Below, piece by piece: positions 16,990-26,025 of a stretch of 64,000 nucleotides of DNA (positions are counted from its first letter, which is position 1; each line of letters starts with the position of its first letter). A model generated the notes under the pieces. That model was given only the letters and a program-made list of their open reading frames with translations. It made no database searches and had not been told where the DNA came from. The translations under genes and the position numbers were made by a program. This stretch comes from JBPBQZ01 sp050955105. Lineage in GTDB: Bacteria; Pseudomonadota; Gammaproteobacteria; Burkholderiales; Burkholderiaceae. The DNA lies in the NCBI GenBank assembly GCA_050955105.1, contig JBPBQZ010000087.1:1-64000 (forward strand), written 5' to 3'.

Positions 16990-18639
16990 CTACTGTTTTC
17001 GTGAATCACCGACAGCGCCAGGGTTCAATGCTTCGACGAGATCAAGAAGCGCGACCGGCTTTACGAAATGGCGCTCGAAACCAGCCGCAACAGAACGCTC
17101 GCGATCGCTCGGTTGTCCATATCCCGACAATGCAAAAAAGCGCGGTGAAAGAGTCTGCTGGTGACGCAATGCATCGGCCAACTGATAACCATCCATTCCC
17201 GGTAATCCGATGTCGAGTATAGCAACCGTCGGATTGAAGTGGGTGGCGACCTGCAAGGCTTGCACAGGATCGAGCGCAGTAGCGACTTCGAATCCAGTGT
17301 CGATTAGAAACGCCTCCATCGATGCAAGTCCATCAGCGTTGTCATCAACGAGCAGTACTCGCGCCCCTTGCTGCGCTACCGCTGCAGGAGCGGACCTTGT
17401 GAGAGAGCCGGCGTTTTCATCGGCCGGCTGAGTCGCAAGCGGAAGTGTGACGATAAATTTTGCGCCGGTTCCAGGTCCGTCGCTGATCGCCACCACCGTG
17501 CCATGGTGCAACTCCACAAGATTCTTTACGAGCGCGAGTCCGATCCCAAGTCCGCCTTTCGATCGGTCAATGGTAGCTCTACCTTGTTCAAAGATACTGA
17601 ACAAGCGCGGCATCAGTTCGGCACTGATGCCAGCTCCGTTGTCGGACACTGAAATCGTCATTTCGCGGCCATTGGCTCGTGCTCGAACGCTAATGTTGCC
17701 ACCGACGTCGGTATATTTCGCGGCGTTGGTGAGCAAATTGCTGAACGCTTGAGTCAGTCGCGTCATGTCTCCGACAATCCGCGCGCCATCATCCACGACA
17801 TCGATCGACAATGTCTGCCGGCGCTGTTCAACCAGCGGGCTGGTTGCCTCGACGGCACGCGTAAGTACCGAGCCGATACGTAGCGTTTCCAACTGAAGCT
17901 CAATTTTCCCCCGCGTTATGCGGCTGACGTCGAGCAGATCCTCCACTAAACGCGAGAGGTGAACGACCTGTCGCTCGATAATGTCATGGTATTTGTCGAA
18001 GTGTCCGCCGTTCTCGCGTTTGATTAGCTGCAGCGCTGTCGTGATGGGCGCGAGCGGATTGCGTAACTCGTGCCCGAGCATCGCAAGAAACTCGTCTTTC
18101 GCGCGACTTGCCTGTTCGCGTTCGTGGTTGACTCGGGCGGCCTGCAAGCCCGTGGCGGCCAAGGAAGCCGCAGCCCGCAGAAACGCGAGTTGTGTCACGG
18201 TCGGAAAATCCGGATTCGCCGAGCCGAACCACACGCTGCCTTGGCCGGAGCTGTAACCCATGCTCAGCCGAATCATCCAGAGCGGACCAAAAGGCGTTTG
18301 GTGGGCGACGGCCCTGCTGCCGATCGGGATCGCGTGCCACTTGTCTACGACAGCCTGCCAGACTTGAACGTCGCCTTCGGACGCTTCTGCCTCGTTCAAT
18401 CGAAGACCGACGACTGCAGGCAGGTCATCGCGTAGCGGTACGTTGACGTAGGAGACATCCAGCTGCACGATCCGCTCGACCGCCTGCGTCATCAGCCGGA
18501 GGACCGTACCGCTATCGCGTCCCGCCCAGAGCGCGGGAAGAGCGAGCAGCCCCATCAGATCGCGAAGGCTGCGCTCCACTAAAGCGGCCGATAAGGACTG
18601 CGGCAAGGCTCCGTTATCTGGACGCTTAGTCACTGGCAT
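16990..18639 (-). CDS. Hybrid sensor histidine kinase (GAF-like, HisKA, HATPase, receiver)
   Basis: A 549-aa soluble hybrid kinase. A GAF-like region fills roughly residues 20-170, followed by the phospho-acceptor helix with HELRNPLAPI, the ATPase N box NLLTNAAKY, G boxes DNGAGIS and GLGIGLALV, and a C-terminal receiver domain with VLLVDDNADG and the phospho-Asp in AILDIGLPGMDG. No transmembrane helix is seen. It lies 33 bp behind a MEDS-domain gene on the same strand, a pairing that suggests joint sensing. No response-regulator output gene is adjacent. Confidence 0.87.
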   Translation of the reverse strand: MPVTKRPDNGALPQSLSAALVERSLRDLMGLLALPALWAGRDSGTVLRLMTQAVERIVQLDVSYVNVPLRDDLPAVVGLRLNEAEASEGDVQVWQAVVDKWHAIPIGSRAVAHQTPFGPLWMIRLSMGYSSGQGSVWFGSANPDFPTVTQLAFLRAAASLAATGLQAARVNHEREQASRAKDEFLAMLGHELRNPLAPITTALQLIKRENGGHFDKYHDIIERQVVHLSRLVEDLLDVSRITRGKIELQLETLRIGSVLTRAVEATSPLVEQRRQTLSIDVVDDGARIVGDMTRLTQAFSNLLTNAAKYTDVGGNISVRARANGREMTISVSDNGAGISAELMPRLFSIFEQGRATIDRSKGGLGIGLALVKNLVELHHGTVVAISDGPGTGAKFIVTLPLATQPADENAGSLTRSAPAAVAQQGARVLLVDDNADGLASMEAFLIDTGFEVATALDPVQALQVATHFNPTVAILDIGLPGMDGYQLADALRHQQTLSPRFFALSGYGQPSDRERSVAAGFERHFVKPVALLDLVEALNPGAVGDSRKQ

Positions 18640-18672
18640 GGTGAGCGGAAAGCGGCAGCGCCATCAATCGGT

Positions 18673-19311
18673 TCACAACACCTTGCCCGATTTTCGGCTT
18701 TTGAGTTCCTGCAACATTTCGGCCGGAGGCGTAAAAAACGGATTCTCTTGCACAACTCCATTAATCAGTGTCAGCGGGTGAGTCCGAAGCAGATCCATGA
18801 CCATCGAACCGGAAAGCTTCGCCGTGTCATACACGCACACAGCCGGCTGGCGGTTGCGTGCCAGAACTTCGTTGACTTCAGATTCGTACTCGATCAAGTC
18901 CTCGCTCGCGGCCAGATCGTCGAAAACCCAGTTCATGTTGCCCATGATCCGCAAACGTGCAAAGCCAGCATCCCGTCCGGTACCGGTCAGATGGTCTACG
19001 ACTCCCAGCATGCGGTCCTTGTTGAATTTTCCCTGCTCGTCGAAATATGCGTCCTGCCATGCGACGATATCGAGCTGTCCGCACGCTTCGCAGTGGTCCG
19101 CATCGATTCCAGATGCAGTAAGGCGCTTGCGGTGATCGTCTATTAACGCAGGGTTGACGATGTGAAGGTTTTTCTCACCATTCTCGATGGCCTGCTTAAA
19201 AAATGGATTCAACAACTCATATTCTTCATCACGGCTATTAAAAAACGCGCATACATGGAACGCGTCCAACGGAGTGCCCGCCAGCGATAGTTGGTCCATT
19301 TTTTGCCTCAA
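18673..19311 (-). CDS. MEDS-domain protein
   Basis: A 212-aa protein of the MEDS (DcmR-type sensory) family: FHVCAFFNSRDEEYELLNPFFKQAI near the start, GEKNLHIVNP, RMLGVVDHLTG, RIMGNMNWV and VCVYDTAKLSG. Such domains are thought to bind small ligands and often sit with histidine kinases or regulators. Here it is the first gene before the hybrid kinase. It has no HTH, so it would act as a sensor or signalling partner. Ligand unknown. Confidence 0.8.
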   Translation of the reverse strand: MRQKMDQLSLAGTPLDAFHVCAFFNSRDEEYELLNPFFKQAIENGEKNLHIVNPALIDDHRKRLTASGIDADHCEACGQLDIVAWQDAYFDEQGKFNKDRMLGVVDHLTGTGRDAGFARLRIMGNMNWVFDDLAASEDLIEYESEVNEVLARNRQPAVCVYDTAKLSGSMVMDLLRTHPLTLINGVVQENPFFTPPAEMLQELKSRKSGKVL

Positions 19312-19450
19312 TGTGGCGGAAAAATCCGCAGGTCCATCATAAACCGGGCGGCGACTACCAATGATTTTTAAGACGATTCAGCATAATAACGCGAACTTAA
19401 AGCCCGTCCGCCATGAGACGCAGAAAGCGAATTTACCGGAGCCACCAGAC

Positions 19451-20131
19451 ATGACCGATACACAAACCACGGCGCCAAGCGCTTCAGAAACGCTTACCGC
19501 TCGCCAGCAGGCTATCGTGCAGATTGCGGCCCTCGGCGCCGCGGGCGACGTCGCCAAGCTGAACACCGCATTGAACCAAGGGTTGGATGCCGGCCTGACG
19601 GTAAGCGACGCCAAGGAAATCCTTGTGCAGCTCTACGCCTATGCCGGCTTTCCACGCAGCCTCAATGCGCTCGGCGAGCTAATGAAGGTGGTGGAGGGGA
19701 GAAAGCAGCGGGGCATTCAGGACACGCCGGGCCGCGCGCCCGGTCGCGCCATCCCGCAGGGGGACGCGCTGCTCGCCGCTGGCACAGCCAATCAGACCAA
19801 ATTATCGGGTGGCCCCGTCAAGGGACCATTGTTCGACTTTGCGCCCGCCATCGACCAATACCTCAAGGCCCATTTGTTCGGCGACATCTTCGAGCGCGAC
19901 AACCTCGACTGGCAAAGCCGCGAGCTGGCTACGGTGAGCATGCTGTCCGCGCTGCCGGGCGCCGAATCGCAATTGCAATCACACGTGCGCATCAGCATGA
20001 ACGTGGGCATCACGGCCAGCCAGTTGCGTGAGCTCACGCTGGTGTTGGCCGAGCGGGTGGACCCCGGGAAGGCCGGCCGCGCGCGTGAGGCGCTGGAGCG
20101 GCACCTGGCCACCAGGCCCGAGGCACATTGA
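19451..20131 (+). CDS. Carboxymuconolactone decarboxylase-family protein
   Basis: A 226-aa protein with two CMD/AhpD-like helical repeats: VSDAKEILVQLYAYAGFPRSLNAL in the first and SRELATVSMLSALPGAESQLQSHVRISMNVG in the second. I see no CxxC pair, so it is unlikely to be an AhpD-type peroxidase. The ATG at 19451 is preferred because the 30 codons upstream look non-native; an ATG at 19361 is also in frame. It is the last intact chromosomal gene before the element. Confidence 0.8.
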   Translation: MTDTQTTAPSASETLTARQQAIVQIAALGAAGDVAKLNTALNQGLDAGLTVSDAKEILVQLYAYAGFPRSLNALGELMKVVEGRKQRGIQDTPGRAPGRAIPQGDALLAAGTANQTKLSGGPVKGPLFDFAPAIDQYLKAHLFGDIFERDNLDWQSRELATVSMLSALPGAESQLQSHVRISMNVGITASQLRELTLVLAERVDPGKAGRAREALERHLATRPEAH

Positions 20132-20136
20132 CGCGG

Positions 20137-20290
20137 GCGCGCTGACCGACCGTATCGGCGCCCGTCGAGCGTTTGGCTTGGGCTTGACCGTCTTCGTGGT
20201 GGCTTCTGTGGTCTGCGATGCCGACGCTGGCCGCTTTGATCACTGCGCGTTTCGCGCAAGGCGCCGGGCCGCCGAATGACTTCGGCTGAT
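20137..20290 (+). pseudogene. MFS transporter remnant
   Basis: The bases just after the previous stop encode LTDRIGARRAFGLGLTVFVVAS, the loop 2-3 motif and next helix of MFS drug-type transporters. A frame change follows, then LAALITARFAQGAG, the next helix of the same family. No start or later helices exist. It ends about 10 bp before the left attachment repeat, so the element or an earlier event removed the rest. Confidence 0.65.
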
Positions 20291-20300
20291 TTGATGGCGT

Positions 20301-20315
20301 GTGGCGGAGGCGGTG
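20301..20315 (+). repeat. Left attachment repeat (att core)
   Basis: GTGGCGGAGGCGGTG, identical to 60660-60674, where it is the 3' end of tRNA-Ser plus one base. The match stops at the next base on both sides. It marks the end of the element distal to the tRNA. Confidence 0.85.
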
Positions 20316-20374
20316 TCCGCTTAAGCGAAAAAATTGATGTGCGTTTTCAAAGGCTTGCGAGAGAGGGAATTTTT

Positions 20375-20393
20375 CTACCCCTGTTTGTACCCC
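20375..20393. repeat. Left integrase arm-type repeat
   Basis: CTACCCCTGTTTGTACCCC, the same orientation as CTACCCCTACCTGTACCCC at 60515-60533 next to the integrase start (16 of 19 identical). It lies 60 bp inside the left end. Paired GGGGTA-type repeats near P4-type integrases fit arm binding sites; function is inferred. Confidence 0.5.
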
Positions 20394-20590
20394 ACCAATT
20401 CTCGAATTGGGGGCAATCGCGGTCCGAATAGGTTTCGCTGCGGCCTCGAAGTCCGGTTCGTTGACGCTCGCGGTAAAGGCGTCAACCTCCGCGACAGGGC
20501 TCTACGGTTCTGATTGAGCCGAGCGATGATCTGGTGAACGTCGGCGCACAGGGTGTCGGCTTATCAGACAGCACTGATGAGGAATCCACC

Positions 20591-20882
20591 ATGGCTCGTC
20601 GATCGGGCGATGGTGCTTCTGAACTTCAGCAAGAGATAGAACCGCTTACAAACCTTCCGTTTGTTCGAGAGCAGTGCCCAAGGCTCTGGAATACTCCGGC
20701 TCCCCGCGGTCACATCGCAGGTTTTGGGGCGGGTGATGGATGGGCAGACGATTTCATCGAATATCTCGATCAAAACCTCTGTTCACGTTGGGTCGAGTCT
20801 ACTGTATTCGATTATTCGACAAATGCCGGGGGAGCGATGCTGAGGATCGAGCGTTCGCGGTGGGCTTTGTGACTGGCCTCGA
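20591..20882 (+). pseudogene. Frameshifted copy of the 36629-36988 gene
   Basis: Starts MARRSGDGASELQQEIEPL behind a TGAGGAATCCACC leader identical to that of the copy at 36629. The proteins align (LPFVREQCP, LWNTP, GHIA, GWADDF) until two single-base insertions, near 20775 and 20835, throw the frame; the later segments SLLYSIIRQMP and DAEDRAFAVGFVTGL continue in the other frames. Family unknown. Confidence 0.7.
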
Positions 20883-21207
20883 CTGTGTTCGCTATGCGCG
20901 CATTGGTGATGCGCCATGTTGCGCGTTCCAATATGCAGACGCAACGTCGTCGCACCTGTCCGTAATCGGCCATGAAGGGTCGTTCGCGTGCTCCTTCACT
21001 CGGGCACTTGGGCGTCCGCTCGCCCCCACTAAATGGCCGTTCATTGGTGATCATGCCGGTCGCATCATCCACCACTGCGGTCATCCCGTCGATGGAATCC
21101 TGTTTGCGGCAATAGCTGTTTCGGGGTAAGCGGACGCCTGGAAACAGCGGAAATATGGTCGTAAGGAAAGCTTATGAACGTATATGAGAGAAATAGCAGC
21201 AACTGAC
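20883..21207. other. Gap without supported gene
   Basis: Follows the frameshifted copy. Contains short GGCC/CGTTC-rich fragments (aatcggccatgaagg, aatggccgttcattgg) of the kind seen in other gaps of the element. No credible coding frame. Confidence 0.5.
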
Positions 21208-21810
21208 TCAGTTAGATAGCGCTCCGGTATTTGGCTGCCACTGAACGGAAAAAGAGCACTGCGTCCCAGAAAATTCAGGCGTTTCTTTGATCGTTTTAAC
21301 AATTATCCGGTATGTCCCAGGTTTTAATTCTAGACCCCCTATATAGCGTGATAGATAACCGTCGTCTCCGTGAATGCCTAAGACTCGCGAGAAATATCCT
21401 TCTCCGAAGCGACCAAATCCATGGATGTTGACACCTTGCACATCGCGCACCTCGTCATAAATTACCGCGCCCGAATCATTGGTGACAGTGACCTGAAGCG
21501 GGACGACAACACCTGGTTTACCGTACCGTCCATCCGGATATCTCGATCCGTCGCCGACTAATTTGTAGGCTTGTTGCAAATCCGGTGTACCCATGTAATA
21601 AACGTTGAGGTAGAACTGGTAAGAGCGGTGTTCGGTTATTTTGACGTCAGCGACGATCGACGCTTGTGCACGACTGACATCGAACGGGACGTTGATGTCT
21701 TGTGGCTTTTGTGGCGCTGCAATATTCTCACTCTGCGCGGTTCGAATTATCAGCCCTCCCAAGATAAATAGGATCAGAAGCTGCGTCATCAGCTGAATGG
21801 ATTTCTTCAT
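21208..21810 (-). CDS. Exported DUF5625-like protein
   Basis: A 200-aa protein with an N-terminal hydrophobic export signal (LLILFILGGLIIRTAQS). The mature part begins PFDVSRAQASIVADVKI and includes EHRSYQFYLNVYY, YKLVGDGSRY, VVPLQVTVTN and LKPGTYRIIVKTIKETPEF, which I associate with the DUF5625 family of small periplasmic or lipoprotein-like beta proteins. There is no lipobox Cys. It stands alone. Function unknown. Confidence 0.65.
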   Translation of the reverse strand: MKKSIQLMTQLLILFILGGLIIRTAQSENIAAPQKPQDINVPFDVSRAQASIVADVKITEHRSYQFYLNVYYMGTPDLQQAYKLVGDGSRYPDGRYGKPGVVVPLQVTVTNDSGAVIYDEVRDVQGVNIHGFGRFGEGYFSRVLGIHGDDGYLSRYIGGLELKPGTYRIIVKTIKETPEFSGTQCSFSVQWQPNTGALSN

Positions 21811-22387
21811 TAAAAACAGTTTACCAGAGCATATGGTAAGAGTTCGGCAGTCGCGGCTGCTTACTGGCGAACGTTCCCTCCTTTGCCGTTCTCGGGTAGC
21901 TACCCCGCGGAATGGGCTGAAAGTCGATTGTCAGCGGTCCAATGCGGTCAAGCGAATGACCGTTGAGGTTTATAACCAGTCGTTCGGTCGGCACTAGGTT
22001 GAACGGCGGCAGCGGGTCGATCTCTGCCAGTCGCCGATAGGCAGGGACCGCCAGGAAGCGACGTTCGCTTGTAACGCGGCTGGACCTTCGAGCGTCGGTA
22101 GCACACCGAAAGCGGTCATTGAACCTGTCAGAGTCGATGGCGGTTCATCGGCCTGAGCGGCCGTTCGACAACCACATCTTTCGATGACCGGAATGGGCTG
22201 GAAAACGGTCAATGTCGGTAGCGCGTGGAGAAAATTGCTAGCAAGGCCCGCATATCGGCTCAAACCAGCGGTTCGGGCGCGTGCCGTCAGCGATCATGTT
22301 CATATCAAACGGTAAATTGAGCTCCCGACGAGGCCACGACCAGCAGCGATCTAGCGCTTGGAAGTTTGGCTTATAACAACATTGTCG
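21811..22387. other. Gap of 577 bp, degenerate repeats only
   Basis: No supported gene. It holds several fragments of the type tcggtagcac, ggcggttcatcggcctgagcgg and gaccggaatgggctgg, which recur diverged near 42000-42150 and in other gaps. It looks like decayed sequence. Confidence 0.5.
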
Positions 22388-23255
22388 TCATGAATGACGG
22401 CGCAATTCTTCAACCAGAACGGCGAATGCCGGTGAGATCTGGCGATGCTTTGGATAGTACAAGTGATATCCGGAAAAAGATGGAGACCAATCAGATAGAA
22501 CTTCCACCAAGGTGCCTTCTGACAAATAAACCTGGACTCGATCTTCCATCAAATTGGCCAAACCAAGCCCCGCGAGGGCGGCCTTTACGCGAAGAGCACC
22601 ATTGTTGAACGTAAGGGGACCTTTTACCCGCACCTTCATTGGTCGTCCGCCTTTCTCGAATTCCCAGGCGTAAAAGCTGCCAGGTGAATGAAGCCATTTG
22701 TTGATGCAGGCATGCTCCATCGTATCGGCAGGACTATTGGGCCTTGCGTGACGAGAGAAGTACGACGGTGCTCCGACGACGATAGCGCGCAAATCCGGCC
22801 CAACAGGTACGGCGATCATATCCCTTTCTATTTGTTCGCCTGTCGTAACCCGGCGTCAAAACGCTCAGCGACAATATCTGTCATTCCCTGATTGACCACA
22901 ACTTCAATGGAGATGTCCGGATACTTGGGCACCAAGCGTGCAAGTGCGGGCCATAAGATGGACTCGGCCGCATGCTCGGTCGCCGTGATGCGAATGGTTC
23001 CGGCCGGCTTTCCTCGCAATTCCATCAAGGATGCGAGATCATTGTCGATCTTGTCGAAACTAGGCCCTAGCGAACGAATAAGGCGCTCGCCTGCCTCGGT
23101 CGGTGAAACGCTTCGGGTGGTACGGTCGGCAGACTCAGACCTAGCCGCTCTTCGAGCCTACGAATCTTGTGGCTTAGCGCGGATTGCGAGGTGGCTAGCT
23201 TGACAGCCGCGCGGGTGAAACTACGCTTCTCCGCAACGACAAGAAATGCTGCCAA
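22388..23255 (-). pseudogene. LysR-family regulator, two frameshifts
   Basis: Three consecutive frames add up to a LysR regulator: an HTH with FLVVAEKRSFTRAAVKLATS and SHKIRRLEERLGL; then TTRSVSPTEAGERLI and LRGKPAGTIRITATEHAAESILWP; then IERDMIAVPVGPDLR to the C terminus. Frame changes fall near 23120 and 22830. The first codon is uncertain (TTG at 23255). It is divergent from the intact SDR gene, the usual LysR-target layout, so that gene has probably lost its regulator. Confidence 0.85.
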
Positions 23256-23479
23256 ATCACCAAACTCTTGGCGTCACATACATGAATCTCTAATGTAAAC
23301 CATATTTCGTAATAGCATTTTTGTAATGTGTCCGTATCCCTTAACTTTGCCGAAGCAATGCGTTGAGAATCACCGCACCCAACCGGCCATATGCAGTGGC
23401 CGGTGTCAGGTGGCGTGATTTACACCCGCTTGCCAAGCTTTAGAGATAAGTAACGGAAACATAAATATGGAGCAAAAAA

Positions 23480-24322
23480 ATGACGACATGGATAATCACT
23501 GGGTGTTCGACCGGCCTAGGACGGGCTTTGGCGGAGACCGTGCTGAAGCGGGGATGGAACGCCGTAGTTACTGCGCGCGACGTATCGACCATCCAAGATT
23601 TCGCAACTTCGTTTCCAGGTACTGCCCTCACGTTGGCAGTTGACGTGACGGATAGCCAGACGATTACAAATGCTGTGAAAATTGCTGAAGAAAATTTTGG
23701 CAGCATTGACGTGTTGGTGAATAACGCCGGCTATGGATACCGAGCAGCAGTAGAAGAGGGTGACGAGGGCGACGTCGACCAGTTGTTTGCAACCAACTTT
23801 TTTGGTCTCGTCGCCATGACCAAAGCGGTACTGCCAGGTATGCGCAAACGGCGCTCCGGTGCGATCGTCAACATTTCATCGACTGCCGGGCGTATGTCGC
23901 AGCCGGGCTCCGGCTATTATTCTGCTACGAAGTTTGCTGTTGCTGGAGCTTCCGACGCACTTCGCAAGGAGGTCTCCCCCCTTGGCATTTCGGTCATCGT
24001 CGCCGAACCAAGCGGATTCAGGACCGACTTTGCCGGCCGGTCTTTAAAACAATCGACCACAGTGATTGACGACTACGCCGGGACCGCAGGCTTGCGTCGC
24101 AAAGAACACGATCGCTCCCATGGCCATCAGGCTGGAGACCCGCATCGTGCTGCAGAAGCGATAATTCAAGCGGTCCAAAGCCCAAAACCTCCAGCTCGGC
24201 TGCCCCTTGGTCGCGATGCAGTGAAGCGTATCCGGGCTGAGCTTCTGACTCATATTGAAGAGATCGATGCTTGGGCGGAAGTCGGAGAGAGCGCGGATTT
24301 TCCCGAAGGCTCGTCTGTCTAG
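23480..24322 (+). CDS. SDR-family oxidoreductase
   Basis: A 280-aa classical short-chain dehydrogenase. NAD(P)-binding TGCSTGLGRAL near the N terminus, DVTDSQTI, NNAGYGYR, the catalytic Ser in VNISSTAGR and YYSATKFAV with Tyr/Lys are all present, followed by EPSGFRTDFAG. The segment around TAGLRRKEHDRSHGHQAGD looks typical for the group. ATG at 23480. A 199-bp spacer separates it from the broken LysR gene. Substrate unknown. Confidence 0.88.
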   Translation: MTTWIITGCSTGLGRALAETVLKRGWNAVVTARDVSTIQDFATSFPGTALTLAVDVTDSQTITNAVKIAEENFGSIDVLVNNAGYGYRAAVEEGDEGDVDQLFATNFFGLVAMTKAVLPGMRKRRSGAIVNISSTAGRMSQPGSGYYSATKFAVAGASDALRKEVSPLGISVIVAEPSGFRTDFAGRSLKQSTTVIDDYAGTAGLRRKEHDRSHGHQAGDPHRAAEAIIQAVQSPKPPARLPLGRDAVKRIRAELLTHIEEIDAWAEVGESADFPEGSSV

Positions 24323-24945
24323 CATAATGGAGCACCGTACTAGACTAGACCTCAAGATTTCAACTGGTACCAAGTAAATTTCGGCGGCCCATAGGAATTG
24401 CGTAGCTTCTTGACGAGGCGACTCGTGATGTATCCGATGTCGAAGAATCGCCAGGATGTGAGCACCTCAGACATAGCCGGTGTTTATCGGGCAGGTCGAC
24501 ATCGGGACTGAAAAATACGCGATCTGTTCCGGCTCAAAGCACAACTCACCTTGCTATGACTGTTGTGAAGCAGAAACCAGTCGTCCGCTGCCGAGTGTGC
24601 CAATGACCGGAATGGCCGACAACGCGCCATCGATTTCGACCATCAGAATGCCCGTTCTACTTTGAGAGCGGCCGCATGTGTCTATTTGTCCAGCGATCTT
24701 CTATAGTTCGACGTACTAAAGGTCATCGCGTAGCGGCTTAAGAGATGGCGCTTGCGCTGCAGGCGTCGAATCCTCGTTTGCCTTCTTCGCTACGAGCGTT
24801 TCGTCGTCCCGAGCGCACCGCGCGTATCTCTCGCGATACCGAGATATTGCGAAGCATCTACTTCTAGCAACCGCTGGAAGATGCCCAGATTTCTCATGAA
24901 TAGCAGGCTGCCTGCGACTGTCTATAAAACGCTATCGACCGTTCA
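24323..24945. other. Gap of 623 bp without supported gene
   Basis: Several short frames on both strands, none with recognisable protein character. Includes ccggaatggccgac near 24610, one of the degenerate GGCC fragments. Probably decayed. Confidence 0.5.
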
Positions 24946-25338
24946 TTAAACGCTTCCGCTTAAGGCGACCGCTATCCGATCTCCCTGTTTGAACACATCA
25001 ATGTCGACAGTCACATGATGGATCACAACCTCTGGCATTTTCGCTTTCCCCTTACCCTCGCGCAATTGCACGAACCCACTGGCAACGAGCTTATTGAGCG
25101 TCCTACTGACATTGGGTTCGGCACGATGCGCCAACTGCGCCAACGCTGCGATAGATTCCGGTTTGTGCTTGTCTATCAGCGCCAGCAATTTCCGATTGTC
25201 AGGCGTAAGCAGCCGAAGAATGGCCTCGGCCGATTCATAGGACACCTTTCCCGCGTCGTGCGGCGCCTTGCGTTCGCCGCGTGCCACCGCCAGCATTTCC
25301 TCTTTCAATCCCTGTATCGATTGAATCTTCGCTTTCAT
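24946..25338 (-). CDS. HTH antitoxin, TumA-like
   Basis: A 130-aa winged-helix protein: YESAEAILRLLTPDNRKLLALIDKHKP, then ESIAALAQLAHRAEPNVSRTLNKLVASGFV as the helix-turn-helix, then a short basic wing. Proteins of this MarR-like type follow DUF6516/TumE toxins. It overlaps the toxin gene by 4 bp (ATGA), so translation is coupled. Likely neutralises the toxin and autoregulates. Confidence 0.75.
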   Translation of the reverse strand: MKAKIQSIQGLKEEMLAVARGERKAPHDAGKVSYESAEAILRLLTPDNRKLLALIDKHKPESIAALAQLAHRAEPNVSRTLNKLVASGFVQLREGKGKAKMPEVVIHHVTVDIDVFKQGDRIAVALSGSV

Positions 25339-25733
25339 TTTTCGTCCTGTCGCTCTTCAATCATCACGAACGGTATATCCAAACGCCTCAGTGTTTTCTC
25401 GACCGCAGAAAAATAGTCCTCGAACAATTGTTCAACGCTAGAAAACGCATAGGGCCGACCCTCATCTTCGCTTGTGCGGTGCCAATGATCTGACGCCGCC
25501 GGCGGCTTAACAAATCGGCCGCCTTTATGTGCCACCGGATGCGCATTATCGAAACCCAATAGACGCTGCCCGTTGGGAGCATGCAGCGTGAAGGAGTAAG
25601 CGACCCCGTGAGGCACGCATCTAGATTTCGCGACTGCACGCACTTCAAATCTCAAGAAATGCCCACTTGTTAAAACATGGTTCCTGCCGTCATAGGCCAA
25701 GAACCATTCGAGTGCGTATTCGGGTAAATCCAT
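25335..25733 (-). CDS. TumE-type (DUF6516) toxin
   Basis: A 132-aa protein with HFLRFEVRAVAKS, PHGVAYSFTLHAPNGQRLLGFDNAHPV and DHWHRTSEDEGRPYAFSSVEQLFEDYF, the pattern of the TumE/DUF6516 toxin family of type II toxin-antitoxin systems. It precedes the HTH antitoxin gene, the order toxin then antitoxin. The molecular target is not visible from sequence. Confidence 0.75.
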   Translation of the reverse strand: MDLPEYALEWFLAYDGRNHVLTSGHFLRFEVRAVAKSRCVPHGVAYSFTLHAPNGQRLLGFDNAHPVAHKGGRFVKPPAASDHWHRTSEDEGRPYAFSSVEQLFEDYFSAVEKTLRRLDIPFVMIEERQDEK

Positions 25734-25794
25734 ACTGTCCTGTGGTGAGATGATAGCATGCAGCTTTTGCCGCGCGTATTGACCTCGAGTGAAA

Positions 25795-26025
25795 TCACAA
25801 AGGACGCGCGTTCGCTTTTTTAAAATTGCGGTCGCGCGCCATGAATACTTCGAGCATGTGCGGGATCAGAGTCGCCGCATCGACGGCTTTACCGTAGGTC
25901 TGGGAATGGAGCGCCGCGTATCGATCGAGATCGGTCTTGAGCGTCTCGGAGCAACTGATCGTGAGCTTTACGATGGCCGTGCTGGGCAGCGGACCAAGGC
26001 GAAGCGATGGCATTGTGTCGGTCAT
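25795..26025 (-). CDS. DUF2274 protein at end of trb operon
   Basis: A 76-aa protein, STAIVKLTISCSETLKTDLDRYA and LIPHMLEVFMARDRNFKK, matching the DUF2274 family that routinely follows trbI. Its ATG overlaps the trbI stop (TAATG). Role unknown. Confidence 0.8.
   Translation of the reverse strand: MTDTMPSLRLGPLPSTAIVKLTISCSETLKTDLDRYAALHSQTYGKAVDAATLIPHMLEVFMARDRNFKKANARPL

Noticed and set aside
20137..20290. A small plus-strand gene after the CMD protein (83-codon frame)
   Set aside because: Its sequence splits into two MFS helix fragments in different frames, so it is a remnant.
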